Assembly (NCBI GenBank): GCA_965248775.1
Contig: OZ252150.1
Location: forward strand, 5,952,001-6,016,000
Length of the DNA: 64,000 bases
Reading direction: 5' to 3'
DNA from: JBHHUI01 sp965248775
Lineage (GTDB): Bacteria; Chloroflexota; Anaerolineae; Anaerolineales; JBHHUI01
Under the pieces are notes generated by a model that searched no databases, was not told the DNA's origin, and saw only the letters and a list, made by a program, of their open reading frames with translations. Made by a program: the position numbers and the translations under genes. Positions 16,743 through 25,485 of this stretch are shown here, piece by piece (positions within the stretch are counted from its first letter, which is position 1; each line of letters begins with the position of its first letter).

Positions 16743-17993
16743 ATGCGTGCGTACAGGATTGACCTATCTCCTCCAATGCAAGAGCTGCTCACATCCATAC
16801 TGAATAACCCTGGACTGGTCTTTCTTATACTGACCGGACTGACCATACTTCTAACGGCTGGTCTTGGAGGTGTGGTTGCATTTGGCGCTTATCTTCTCAA
16901 CCGCGAGAATGAACGCTCTGCGCTGCCGCTGGTCGCACCCGACGAAGAAGTGGAAACCCTCACCGATCGCCAGGAACGGCGCGCCATCATGCCGCACCGT
17001 TCGGCCGGGCCGGGTGCAGCCATCTTTACTCTTATCGTAATCCTTGGTGGCCTTCTGGCTGGGCTATTGGTACGTCTGATGCCGCCCGGCGCCTCCGTTG
17101 AAGCAGGGCCGATCGACCTTCTTTTTAATCAGATGCTCGGGATTTCGACGGCGATCTTCGTGCTGGTCGAATCTATTTTAATCTATGCCGCCATTAGGTT
17201 CCGACGAAAGAAGAACGACCCCCGTGATGGCCTTCCCATCCAAGGAAGCAACCGTCTGGAAATTGCATGGACGGTGATCCCTACGCTGATCGTATTATGG
17301 CTTGGGACTGTCAGCTTCCAATTACTCCAGGACCTCCGTTCGCCTGCTCCGGATGCAATGGTAATCGATGTCATCTCACGGCAATTTCAATTTGAGTTCT
17401 ACTATCCGGACCTTGATCGGACGACACTTGATTTGATCGTGCCTGTCGATCAGCCAATCCGATTGAAGATTACATCAAACGACATATTGCACTCGTTTTG
17501 GGTGCCCGCCTTCCGCATCAAACAAGATGCCATCCCAAGGGTGGAGACCGAACTCTTTTTCACCGCCAATAAAGTGGGCACATATCCAATTCGGTGCGCC
17601 GAGCTCTGTGGCGCTGGGCATGCCCAGATGGGATTTGTCAACAACGTCGTTGTGCAGCAGGCCTCGGAGTTTACAGCTTGGGCTACCGGCGAGCGGGCAG
17701 CTGTCCTGGACCCGGTTGAACTATTCGCACTCTACGGTTGTGTCGCCTGCCACGAGCTGGCCTCGGCAAATGCGACCGGGCAGGTGGGTCCCTCTCTCAA
17801 TGGGATCGGTGGGCGAGCGGCGAACCAGCAGCCTGGCGTGTCGGCAGAGGACTACATCCGCCAATCGATCCTGATGCCAAATGCTTATATTGTTGGCGGC
17901 TTTGCAGAAAACATCATGCCTAAGGACTTCGGCCAACGAATGGACCCTCCTGAATTAGACGCGCTCGTTTCCTACTTGCTGAAAGAGAATTGA
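16743..17993 (+). CDS. coxB: Cytochrome c oxidase subunit II with fused cytochrome c (caa3 type)
   Basis: This is the second subunit II of the window, 416 residues long. An extra N-terminal membrane helix (about 15-50) and a charged loop precede the usual two helices and the CuA domain. The copper ligands are complete: HSFWVPAFRIKQD, then CAELCGAGHAQM. A C-terminal cytochrome c domain has CVACH and a Met in NIMPKDFG, so this oxidase carries its own haem c donor, as in caa3 enzymes. The first ATG is used because it lies just downstream of the promoter; a second in-frame ATG at 16776 would drop 11 residues. Neither has a good ribosome site. The operon runs coxB-A-D-C and on to assembly genes. 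Confidence 0.92.
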   Translation: MRAYRIDLSPPMQELLTSILNNPGLVFLILTGLTILLTAGLGGVVAFGAYLLNRENERSALPLVAPDEEVETLTDRQERRAIMPHRSAGPGAAIFTLIVILGGLLAGLLVRLMPPGASVEAGPIDLLFNQMLGISTAIFVLVESILIYAAIRFRRKKNDPRDGLPIQGSNRLEIAWTVIPTLIVLWLGTVSFQLLQDLRSPAPDAMVIDVISRQFQFEFYYPDLDRTTLDLIVPVDQPIRLKITSNDILHSFWVPAFRIKQDAIPRVETELFFTANKVGTYPIRCAELCGAGHAQMGFVNNVVVQQASEFTAWATGERAAVLDPVELFALYGCVACHELASANATGQVGPSLNGIGGRAANQQPGVSAEDYIRQSILMPNAYIVGGFAENIMPKDFGQRMDPPELDALVSYLLKEN

Positions 17994-18003
17994 TGGAGCA
18001 GAC

Positions 18004-19674
18004 ATGACAGACGACTCCATTGCTGCAGCACATTCATCACAAGGCTTGATTCGCCACGGTGCACATTCGCTGGGCGATTACTTCATATTCAACACCGATC
18101 ACAAAGTAATCGGGATTCAATACCTGGTCACAACGTTTATCTTCTTCCTGGGCGGGGGTCTTTTGGCGTTGATCATGCGGTTCGAGCTTCTCACTCCGGC
18201 AGCCGATTTAAACCCATCGACTTATAATTCGCTCTTCACTATTCATGGCTCGATCATGATCTTCCTGTGGGTGATCCCAGCGCTGGCCGGATTCGGTAAT
18301 TATTTAATTCCGCTCATGGTGGGCGCCGACGACATGGCATTCCCGCGCCTGAACGCTGTCAGCTTCTGGCTACTTGTGCTGGGCGGTCTCACCGTGCTCG
18401 CGGGCTACATCTTCGGGCAGGCCGATTCGGGCTGGACGGCTTACCCGCCTTTGAGTTTACGCGCCCCCGACGGACAAACCACATGGATCATCGGTGTGAT
18501 CATCCTGGGGTTCTCCTCCATGTTTGGCGCGATCAATTTCATGGTAACGATGGCTTTCATGCGTGCGCCGGGTCTCACGCCGGGCCGCCTGCCACTCTTC
18601 TGTTGGTCCATCATTGCGACTTCTTTTCTGCAATTGATCGCAACACCCGTACTGACGGCAGCCCTACTCGCTTTGTTACTGGAGCGTACACTTGGAATGC
18701 AGTTTTTTGCGGCGGGAGTCGGCGATCCGATCCTCTGGCAACATCTCTTCTGGTTCTATTCTCACCCGGCCGTTTACATCATGGTTTTACCGGCAATGGG
18801 CTTGATCTCCGAAGTTTTGCCGGTGATGAGTCGCAAACCAATTTTTGGATACAAGGCTATTGCGGGTTCTTCGATGGCGATTGCGTTCTTCGGCTTTTTG
18901 GTCTGGGGTCATCACATGTTTACCACTGGAATGAATCCGTGGTTGCAGGTTTCATTTATGGTGTCTTCAATGATCATCGGGGTGCCGACGGGGATCAAGA
19001 TATTCAACTGGGTGGCTACTTTATGGGGTGGGAATATCGATCTGCGCACACCCATGCTATTCGCAATTGGTTTCGTGGCAATGTTCCTCATTGGCGGCCT
19101 GAGCGGAGTCACGCTGGCGGCCGTCCCGTTCGACTTCCATGTGCATGATTCATACTACGTCGTGGCGCATCTGCACTACGTCTTGTTTGGGGGGAGTGTA
19201 TTTGCGCTATTCTCCGCTCTCTATTTCTGGTTCCCAAAAATTACCGGCCGCATGTACCACGAAGGACTGGGCAAGATACACTTCTGGATGCACCTGATTG
19301 GATTCAACCTGACCTTCCTGCCGCAGCACTGGCTGGGTATGCAGGGTATGCCGCGCCGTGTGGCTGAATACGCGGTCGAATTTCAGGGCGTTAATGTCGT
19401 CTCGAGTATCGGTGCGTTCCTGCTCGGCGCTTCTGTGTTGCCGTTCCTGATCAATGTGCTCAATAGCTGGCCTTGGGGATTGAAAGCCGGCCCCAACCCA
19501 TGGCGGGCACTGACATTGGAATGGCAGACCAGTTCGCCGCCGCCGATCCACAACTTCGAATCTCCGCCGGTGGTCGATCACGGTCCCTACGATTTTGGGC
19601 GTGGCATTATCCCATATGGGGATGAGCCAGCGCAGCCGTCCGTCGTCGCAGTTCCGGTGGCGGCTGGAGACTGA
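18004..19674 (+). CDS. coxA: Cytochrome c oxidase subunit I, A2 type (second copy)
   Basis: The 556-residue catalytic subunit pairs with the caa3-type subunit II just upstream. It has about twelve helices, with the CuB helix FYSHPAVYIMVLPAMG carrying the His-Tyr pair. YSHPxV in place of the A1 Glu makes it A2 type, like the first copy. HHMFTTGMNPW supplies the other CuB His, and VHDSYYVVAHLHYVL the haem ligands. It is clearly related to the first copy but diverged along its whole length, so the two are distinct enzymes rather than a recent duplication. Confidence 0.93.
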   Translation: MTDDSIAAAHSSQGLIRHGAHSLGDYFIFNTDHKVIGIQYLVTTFIFFLGGGLLALIMRFELLTPAADLNPSTYNSLFTIHGSIMIFLWVIPALAGFGNYLIPLMVGADDMAFPRLNAVSFWLLVLGGLTVLAGYIFGQADSGWTAYPPLSLRAPDGQTTWIIGVIILGFSSMFGAINFMVTMAFMRAPGLTPGRLPLFCWSIIATSFLQLIATPVLTAALLALLLERTLGMQFFAAGVGDPILWQHLFWFYSHPAVYIMVLPAMGLISEVLPVMSRKPIFGYKAIAGSSMAIAFFGFLVWGHHMFTTGMNPWLQVSFMVSSMIIGVPTGIKIFNWVATLWGGNIDLRTPMLFAIGFVAMFLIGGLSGVTLAAVPFDFHVHDSYYVVAHLHYVLFGGSVFALFSALYFWFPKITGRMYHEGLGKIHFWMHLIGFNLTFLPQHWLGMQGMPRRVAEYAVEFQGVNVVSSIGAFLLGASVLPFLINVLNSWPWGLKAGPNPWRALTLEWQTSSPPPIHNFESPPVVDHGPYDFGRGIIPYGDEPAQPSVVAVPVAAGD

Positions 19675-19700
19675 GACCGTACGAAGATGAGTTGTCGTCC

Positions 19701-19764
19701 AAAGGAGGAGGAGACGCGTCACATGGCTTCCGACCCCAAACTACGCGCGGTAAATCGCGCATGA
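19701..19764 (+). other. Strong ribosome site and 13-codon frame overlapping the subunit IV start
   Basis: The best Shine-Dalgarno sequence in the operon, AAAGGAGGAGGAG (19701-19713), does not precede the subunit IV start. It leads to an ATG at 19723 that encodes 13 residues (MASDPKLRAVNRA) and stops at 19762-19764, overlapping the ATG of subunit IV as ATGA. This is either a short coupling peptide or the true start of the gene with a one-base frameshift. Confidence 0.45.
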
Positions 19765-19952
19765 ATGCGTACGTGCGCAGCGGCGCAACATTTATCGGGC
19801 TCACGATCCTCACCATCGTCGAGTTCATTATCGCGCAGAATACTGGCGGATCAGCCGTGTTTCTGTTTATCATCGCGCTGATTAAAGCTGCGCTGATCTT
19901 CGAATTCTTTATGCATATTTCCAATCTCTGGGGCGGAGATTCTCACGCATGA
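19761..19952 (+). CDS. coxD: Cytochrome c oxidase subunit IV family protein (second copy)
   Basis: This small membrane protein has 63 residues when started at the ATG at 19761, with two to three helices and the segment LIKAALIFEFFMHISN, typical of the prokaryotic subunit IV family. The frame is open upstream to a TTG at 19692, but that front part is polar and lacks a ribosome site. A strong ribosome site instead leads into a 13-codon frame that ends on this start. Its stop overlaps the coxC start as ATGA. It is shorter than the first copy (94 residues). Confidence 0.8.
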   Translation: MNAYVRSGATFIGLTILTIVEFIIAQNTGGSAVFLFIIALIKAALIFEFFMHISNLWGGDSHA

Positions 19953-20545
19953 GCGCACTCGAAACATCGCAGAGTCGCCTCAAGTTCAACCGGCTCGGTC
20001 TCTGGCTTTTCTTCGTCACTGAGGTGGCCATGTTTGGCGGATTCCTCGTGTTGCGCTTCCGGCTTTGGGGGAACACGCGCCCGGATTTCGATCAGAATCT
20101 TGGACTTATTGTCACGTCTGTCTTATTGGTCAGCAGCTTTTTTATGAATCAGGCTGAGGTGGCCATCTCGAAGGGAAATCGTAGCTGGTTCATGGCCGGT
20201 CTGGCAATCACAGGGGTTCTTGGCCTTGTGTTCCTGGCGGGCGTCGTACTGCTTGAGTGGGGACTCGTGCGGGTTGATTTCCCTTGGCACCACGATGCGG
20301 TCCCGTTGCGTCCGACCGACGGTGTTTTCGGTGCGGTATTCTTTCTCATGACTGGTATGCACGCGCTGCACGTCCTGAGCGGCGTAGCCTTTATTGCTAT
20401 TATCTGGTTCAAAGGCCGTCGCTGCGAGTTCGCGCCCGATTCGTATTGGGGTGTGGAGGCATGTGCGGTGTACTGGCACTTTGTCGACGTGGTATGGGTT
20501 TTCTTCTATCCCGCGCTTTATCTGATTGGAACGGTGGCTACGTAG
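19949..20545 (+). CDS. coxC: Cytochrome c oxidase subunit III (second copy)
   Basis: The 198-residue product is a five-helix subunit III with FNRLGLWLFFVTEVAMFGG at the front and the conserved end AVYWHFVDVVWVFFYPALYL. MTGMHALHVLSG matches the central helix of the family. It overlaps the preceding gene as ATGA. In the first operon subunit III precedes subunit IV; here the order is reversed, so the two operons differ in layout as well as in the fused cytochrome. Confidence 0.92.
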   Translation: MSALETSQSRLKFNRLGLWLFFVTEVAMFGGFLVLRFRLWGNTRPDFDQNLGLIVTSVLLVSSFFMNQAEVAISKGNRSWFMAGLAITGVLGLVFLAGVVLLEWGLVRVDFPWHHDAVPLRPTDGVFGAVFFLMTGMHALHVLSGVAFIAIIWFKGRRCEFAPDSYWGVEACAVYWHFVDVVWVFFYPALYLIGTVAT

Positions 20546-20549
20546 CGAA

Positions 20550-21416
20550 GTGGAGGAGGCGCTTTCGACAAGCTGGAACCTACGCCCTGTGATATTGATC
20601 AGCCTGGCATTGCCGGGTCTTCTTTTTTTGAGGGGCTGGCTGCGCCTGCGCCGGAAAGGACGCCGCAAATTTGCGAATGGCTGGCGTTTGGCGGCTTATA
20701 TTGTTGGGCTCGCAGTACTTGCTGTGGCATTGCTCTCGCCAATTGATGCTCTTGGCGACTTTTTATTTTTTATGCACATGATCGAGCACTTGCTTCTGAT
20801 CATGTGGGCTGCCCCGTTGCTTGTGCTGACGAATCCGCTGCCCTTCCTTCTCTGGGGACTGCCGGGTGGGCGCAGAGTGGGGACAGCTTTATTTTCTCGC
20901 CGCAGTTTCATCCGAAAAGCGCTGCAGGCCGTCACACCTCGTGGCGTTGTACTGTTGTTGTTCGTTGGGGTGCTCTGGGGCTGGCACGATCCCATCGCGT
21001 ACAACGGAGCCTTGCGCATAGGCTGGCTGCACGACCTCGAACATTTCTCGTTCTTCACGGCCGGACTCCTCTTCTGGTGGATCGTGGTCGGAGCAGCGCC
21101 GCGACTGCATCGCCCGGCTGCACCTCTCTTCCGGGTCGCTTATGTGATGGCTGCTGCGGCAGGCAATATGATCCCCGGCGTCGTCATCTCCCTTGCCAGC
21201 GCGCCGTTATACTCACATTATTTGAATATGCCTAGGGTGGCGGGGATTTCCGCAATGCAGGATCAGATCATCGGCGGTATGTTGATGTGGGTACCCGGGA
21301 CGATGATCTTTTTGATCACCGCCGTATTGCTTGTGCTTCGCAACCTTGAGCACCTCGACGCCCGTCCGGAAGGGCTGCGCCACCCCATTCAGGCACAGAA
21401 CGGCACAATTGGGTAG
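20550..21416 (+). CDS. ctaG: Cytochrome c oxidase assembly protein, caa3_CtaG family (first)
   Basis: The product has about 288 residues and seven membrane helices, of the Bacillus-type CtaG family needed for caa3 oxidase assembly, unrelated to Cox11. Typical segments are LLSPIDALGDFLFFMHMIEHLLLI, with conserved His, GVLWGWHDP and the late QDQIIGGMLMWVPGT. The start is uncertain: the frame is open into coxC, with a TTG at 20526 and a GTG at 20550. GTG is chosen because it leaves a four-base gap. A second member of the same family follows directly. Confidence 0.85.
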   Translation: MEEALSTSWNLRPVILISLALPGLLFLRGWLRLRRKGRRKFANGWRLAAYIVGLAVLAVALLSPIDALGDFLFFMHMIEHLLLIMWAAPLLVLTNPLPFLLWGLPGGRRVGTALFSRRSFIRKALQAVTPRGVVLLLFVGVLWGWHDPIAYNGALRIGWLHDLEHFSFFTAGLLFWWIVVGAAPRLHRPAAPLFRVAYVMAAAAGNMIPGVVISLASAPLYSHYLNMPRVAGISAMQDQIIGGMLMWVPGTMIFLITAVLLVLRNLEHLDARPEGLRHPIQAQNGTIG

Positions 21417-21427
21417 TCTGACCTCCC

Positions 21428-22240
21428 TTGGGTCCTGGCCTCGGAACGCTCTTCGAAGGATGGTCGGTCAATGTGCCCGTTCTCATCGCCATCGGAAGCG
21501 TAGCGATCGGATATGCCTATGCTTTCTGGCACTTCCGCGTACAAGGTTGGACGGCGCGCTTCGCGGAGCGGGGGCTCATTTCCCGACGGCATCCCTGGCT
21601 ATTTGGTGCAGGCCTTGTCGTCGTCGGGTTAGCACTCACATCGCCGCTCGATCCACTCGCCGATTTTCTGTTCTCGGCGCATATGGTGCAGCACCTGCTA
21701 CTGATCATGCTTGCTCCGCCGCTGCTCCTGTTTGGCCTGCCTTCCCCTGTTGCGCGCTGGTTTATCCCAGAGTTTCGCATCCGCGGGGTATTAAGCCTGC
21801 TCTCGGATCCGCTCGTCGCTTTTGCTTTGTACAACGTAAACTTCTATGTATGGCACGTTCCGGTAATTTATGAAGCTGCATTGCATAACGAGTTGGTCCA
21901 CGATCTGGAGCATGCTCTATTCTTCTATACCGCAATCCTTTTTTGGTGGCGCGTCATCGACCCGACGCACGGATGGTTTCCGCTTTGGCGTTGGAGTCCA
22001 GCAAAATGGATTTACTTGCTGGTGGCGGCGCCCCCGGCGTACGTGCTTGGCTCTATTTTTTGGACGAACGGTAGTGTCATCTACTCGTTCTACGAAGCAG
22101 CGCCGCGCTTATGGGGACTGGACGCATTGGCCGATCAGCGCAACGGCGGGCTTCTTATGTGGCTGCAGGGATGGATGTTTCTAATGGCGAGTATGCTCGT
22201 TTTTTACGTTCGGTACGATCCAGAAGAGGAACAGGTTTGA
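21428..22240 (+). CDS. ctaG: Cytochrome c oxidase assembly protein, caa3_CtaG family (second)
   Basis: The 270-residue product is a seven-helix protein of the same family as its upstream neighbour, with SPLDPLADFLFSAHMVQHLLLI, FYVWHVPVIYEAAL and RNGGLLMWLQGW. The start is a TTG without a clear ribosome site. Two diverged tandem members suggest that each has its own partner, perhaps one per oxidase operon. Its stop overlaps the next start as TGATG, tying it to the Cox11-domain protein. Confidence 0.85.
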   Translation: MGPGLGTLFEGWSVNVPVLIAIGSVAIGYAYAFWHFRVQGWTARFAERGLISRRHPWLFGAGLVVVGLALTSPLDPLADFLFSAHMVQHLLLIMLAPPLLLFGLPSPVARWFIPEFRIRGVLSLLSDPLVAFALYNVNFYVWHVPVIYEAALHNELVHDLEHALFFYTAILFWWRVIDPTHGWFPLWRWSPAKWIYLLVAAPPAYVLGSIFWTNGSVIYSFYEAAPRLWGLDALADQRNGGLLMWLQGWMFLMASMLVFYVRYDPEEEQV

Positions 22241-23142
22241 TGCGAAAAAATTTGCTTCTTGGCAGCGTTGCCCTCGTTTCGATTGCGATCGGAATGTTTA
22301 GCGTATTTGCCTATCGTCGTTGGTCGCAAGTCAATCGATCTCCATTGGCCGTATCGCAAGCTTACACGCGAGCTGTGTATGCCCGCGATTATGCAACGGC
22401 GTGGGAATTGATCTCGACTGGCGATCGTGAGCAGAAGGGTAGAGAAGCCTATCTCTCTGAAAACATATCGTATTCCGGATTACAGCAAGAGTTAGCGTAT
22501 ATGCTTGCCGATTGGATCGAGTTCGACGATGTAGAGACCGTAATCGAGGGCGATAACGCAACAGTTTCAGTTTATGTCCGTGTGCCGAACGGTAACCAGC
22601 CCGACGCGTATGCGCTGTTGAACGACGCAGAAGAAGTTCCCGATGGGGAGGCAGCCCCTCGCCAAGCGCTAAGAGAAGGCCTCGAGAGGATGCATTCCGA
22701 CGGGACTCTTGAGTACGTTGAAGGTGTCTATTCATTCGAACTCGTGCGGGATTCCGACGGGTGGGGCATCTCGCTCGGATGGTCACATGCGATACGCGTT
22801 ACTCTGACGGCAGAAGTAAGCGACGGTCTACCTTGGGACTTCGTCGCTTTGCAAACGGAGGTATTGGCGCTGCCCGGCGAGACTCTTACTGTGAGGTACC
22901 GTGCTGAAAACCTTTCGAGTGAAACCGTAACCGCCAAAGCAAAACACATCGTAAGTCCGGACGCACTTTCGGAAAACTTCATTACCATCCAGTGCTTCTG
23001 CTTTATTCAACAGACACTCGCGCCCGGCGAAGTTGTTGAAATGCCGCTGGTGTTCCGAATCAATCCCTCCGTACCGGACAATGTGACAGCATTCCAAAAT
23101 CACTATGTGTTCTATCCGATCGATAAGTTTCCAGAAAGTTAG
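22240..23142 (+). CDS. Cox11-type copper chaperone domain fused to an NTF2-like domain
   Basis: The 300-residue product begins with a single membrane anchor (about 5-25). Residues 32-180 look like an NTF2/DUF4878-type alpha-beta domain (AYTRAVYARDYATAWELIS at the front). The last 110 residues match Cox11, the chaperone that delivers copper to the CuB site: beta-rich sequence, then QCFCFIQQTLAPGE with the copper-binding CFCF motif at 252-255, MPLVFRINPS, and a final NHYVFYPID. Ordinary Cox11 is about 180-230 residues with the anchor directly before the copper domain, so the inserted NTF2-like domain is a fusion. It follows two caa3_CtaG genes and precedes haem O synthase, which fits an assembly role. 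Confidence 0.8.
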   Translation: MRKNLLLGSVALVSIAIGMFSVFAYRRWSQVNRSPLAVSQAYTRAVYARDYATAWELISTGDREQKGREAYLSENISYSGLQQELAYMLADWIEFDDVETVIEGDNATVSVYVRVPNGNQPDAYALLNDAEEVPDGEAAPRQALREGLERMHSDGTLEYVEGVYSFELVRDSDGWGISLGWSHAIRVTLTAEVSDGLPWDFVALQTEVLALPGETLTVRYRAENLSSETVTAKAKHIVSPDALSENFITIQCFCFIQQTLAPGEVVEMPLVFRINPSVPDNVTAFQNHYVFYPIDKFPES

Positions 23143-23159
23143 GAGCAGGAACTGCCTGA

Positions 23160-23186
23160 TTGGGAAAAAGCCTACGATGGTACAAT
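23160..23186 (+). promoter_or_regulatory. Possible extended -10 promoter before haem O synthase
   Basis: TGG-TACAAT (23178-23186) is an extended -10 element, with TTGGGA (23160-23165) 15 bases upstream as a weak -35. Transcription would start near 23193, leaving a leader of about 30 bases before the GTG. No ribosome site is seen in that leader. Confidence 0.35.
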
Positions 23187-23223
23187 CTCGCCTAATCATA
23201 CTAATCTTGGACAAATTCAACTC

Positions 23224-24156
23224 GTGACGACAAATTCAACCGAAGCAGACCTATCGACGGGCATTACCTCTAAAGCCGTATCTACCTCCTGGCTGAAAAA
23301 TCTCGCGGTCTTGTTTAAATTTAGGATCGTGCTCTTATTGCTGTTCGCGGCCATAGGCGGCTTGTTTCTCTCTGCTGGGCGCTGGCCCGGGATTAGCACG
23401 CTGCTCTTACTCCTGCTCACCGGGGGGCTGGCTGCCTCCGGTTCGGGGGCGTTGAACCAGTACATCGAAAAAGATATCGACATCCGCATGAGACGTACGA
23501 GTGGGCGTCCGCTCGTGAGCGGCAGCATGACTCGCACAGCCTGGGTGCCGATCGTCGCCACGTTGATGATCCTCCTACCCGTACTGGCGGTCGTGACTTT
23601 CAACGCACCTCTAGCCTTCTTTCTGCTCCTAGGCGCGCTGATCTATGTGGGGATATACACCCTCTGGCTTAAGCCGCGCACGCTCCTCAATATCGTGATC
23701 GGCGGGGCGGCGGGCAGCGCCGCGGTGCTGAGTGGAAGTGCAGCTGCCGGGAACTGGGGCGATCCCGGTGCGGTCGTGCTCGCATTGCTCCTGTTTTTAT
23801 GGACGCCGACGCATTTCTGGGCGCTGGCAATTGTGTACAAGGAGGACTACGCGCGCGGGGGCGTGCCGATGTTGCCGGTAAAGGTCAGCGAGCGCCAATC
23901 GGCAGCTTGGATGATGCTTCACACCGCGGGGGTGGTTTTTGCGGCCCTCATTCTCGTGACCCTTCCCTCTTTGGGCTGGCTTTATCTGCTGCCGGTTCTT
24001 TGGGCGTCCGCTGTGCTTGTGTCTCGGAATGTCCGGCTAATCATAAAACCAGATCGTGCGCTCGCACGGAGCTACTTTCTCTTTTCGAATCATTATCTCG
24101 CGATCCTTCTTATTATGATCGTAGTAGATACCCTAGTTACGCCACTCCGCCTTTAA
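23224..24156 (+). CDS. ctaB: Protohaem IX farnesyltransferase (haem O synthase)
   Basis: The enzyme adds a farnesyl chain to haem b to give haem O, the first step to haem A for the oxidases encoded upstream. The 310-residue product has eight or nine helices and the UbiA-type prenyl-diphosphate motif NQYIEKDIDIRMRRTSGRPL, with the Asp residues of NxxxxxDxxD. The second Asp-rich loop is YKEDYARGGVPMLPV, typical of CtaB/CyoE. The start is a GTG. No haem A synthase (CtaA) is present in the window, so haem A synthesis would need a gene elsewhere. Confidence 0.92.
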   Translation: MTTNSTEADLSTGITSKAVSTSWLKNLAVLFKFRIVLLLLFAAIGGLFLSAGRWPGISTLLLLLLTGGLAASGSGALNQYIEKDIDIRMRRTSGRPLVSGSMTRTAWVPIVATLMILLPVLAVVTFNAPLAFFLLLGALIYVGIYTLWLKPRTLLNIVIGGAAGSAAVLSGSAAAGNWGDPGAVVLALLLFLWTPTHFWALAIVYKEDYARGGVPMLPVKVSERQSAAWMMLHTAGVVFAALILVTLPSLGWLYLLPVLWASAVLVSRNVRLIIKPDRALARSYFLFSNHYLAILLIMIVVDTLVTPLRL

Positions 24157-24173
24157 ATTAAGTCCCACTCAAA

Positions 24174-24692
24174 ATGTCAGCCGAGAACCAGGGCGTGTCA
24201 ATCTCGCTGAAACGCGAGCGCTACACGCTCATTCCTCGCACCCTCTGTTTCGTCTTTGATGGCGATGACGTGCTCCTATTAAAAGGTGCGCCGAACAAGG
24301 GAATCTGGGCTGACAAATACAATGGAGTGGGTGGACACGTCGAGCGCGACGAAGATTTGTATAACGCAGCGCTGCGAGAGATAGAAGAAGAGACCGGCCT
24401 GAAAGTTTCAAACCTGCAATTAGCTGGGATCGTGAATATTAATGCCGGGCGGACTGCCGGCATTGGGATGTTCGTCTTCCGGACGGGTACGACAACACGC
24501 TTAGTGCAACCCTCCGCCGAAGGTGAACTCGAATGGATACCAGTTTCGGATTTTGCTGGTCTTGAACTGGTCGAAGACTTGCCGGTTATCCTCCCACGTG
24601 TCTTCAAAATGAAGACGGGTGATCCTCCGTTTTTTGCGCGTTATCACTACGATGAAGAAGGTCAACTTGTGATCACATTCCATGATGGGTGA
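24174..24692 (+). CDS. Nudix hydrolase (8-oxo-dGTP diphosphatase-like)
   Basis: The 172-residue product contains a complete Nudix box, GX5EX7REUXEEXGU, read as GGHVERDEDLYNAALREIEEETGL in overlapping parts: GGHVERDE then REIEEETGL. These acidic residues bind magnesium for cleaving nucleoside diphosphate derivatives. The front half (LCFVFDGDDVLLLKGAPNKG) resembles MutT-type house-cleaning enzymes. The substrate cannot be told from sequence. Its end overlaps the next gene by 11 bases. Confidence 0.85.
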   Translation: MSAENQGVSISLKRERYTLIPRTLCFVFDGDDVLLLKGAPNKGIWADKYNGVGGHVERDEDLYNAALREIEEETGLKVSNLQLAGIVNINAGRTAGIGMFVFRTGTTTRLVQPSAEGELEWIPVSDFAGLELVEDLPVILPRVFKMKTGDPPFFARYHYDEEGQLVITFHDG

Positions 24693-25485
24693 GGACTCAC
24701 CATTTGCTGCAGCACAACCGAGCGCGCTGTTGCGCAAGATTTGGTCCGACTCTAATTGTGTTCTGCTGAACTTCGTCGGCTCAAGCGCGGAATTTGCTAT
24801 AAATCCGGCAGCCGAGTGGCTCTTCTTTACAGGTCGGCTGCCAGCAGATCCAATCGGGCGTTTCGCGGGTACGCTGCGTTATGTGCAGAAATTGATGTTC
24901 GCGCCAACAGCGACGGCCTACGCACAGACTGCAAGAGAAATTCGTAAAATCCATACTGAACTCGAGAAGAAGCGAGGTGAGACCATCCCCGACATCTCGT
25001 ATCGGGATGTGTTATTTATGAATCTTGAGTATTCATTGCGTGCATATCCTTTTGTGTTTGGCCGAGAACTGTTGCACTCCGAAAAAAATCTCATCGTGCA
25101 GGATTTCCAGGGAATCGGATCGCTGATGTCCGTTCCCCAAATGCCAGCCACATTTGATGAGTATCAAGCAATCCGTGCAGATCGGTATCGTGCATTTAGC
25201 TATTCAGAATGGACGGAGCGCTTGCTAGATTCTTACAAACAAACTATCGGCGCTTTTCGATTCCATTTCTTCCTTCTGCCGATCTATCGCGGACTGGTCG
25301 CGCCGGAAATTGCTGCAACTTTGCGATTGCAGCCACACCCAAGCACATGGCTCGTCCAGAAACTCTCCTACCCGGCCTGTCGCACCGGCTTAGGTGCTGT
25401 CCTGAGGGCATTGATACTGCCCATTCGCGCACGGACTGCACTGCTCGAATGGGGAGGTAGGCAGCCCGCACTACTTTCGAATTGA
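24682..25485 (+). CDS. Oxygenase MpaB-family (DUF2236) protein
   Basis: The 267-residue product resembles DUF2236, the family of latex-clearing protein and MpaB oxygenases, which bind haem b: an N-terminal segment with NPAAEWLFFTGRLPADPIGRF, and later segments with conserved Arg and Tyr such as RADRYRAFSY. The family is very diverse and the call is by pattern memory. It starts inside the Nudix gene and its stop overlaps the TTG start of the next gene, so three genes form a tight unit. Its likely partner is the phosphohistidine-swivel protein encoded next. Confidence 0.55.
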   Translation: MMGEDSPFAAAQPSALLRKIWSDSNCVLLNFVGSSAEFAINPAAEWLFFTGRLPADPIGRFAGTLRYVQKLMFAPTATAYAQTAREIRKIHTELEKKRGETIPDISYRDVLFMNLEYSLRAYPFVFGRELLHSEKNLIVQDFQGIGSLMSVPQMPATFDEYQAIRADRYRAFSYSEWTERLLDSYKQTIGAFRFHFFLLPIYRGLVAPEIAATLRLQPHPSTWLVQKLSYPACRTGLGAVLRALILPIRARTALLEWGGRQPALLSN

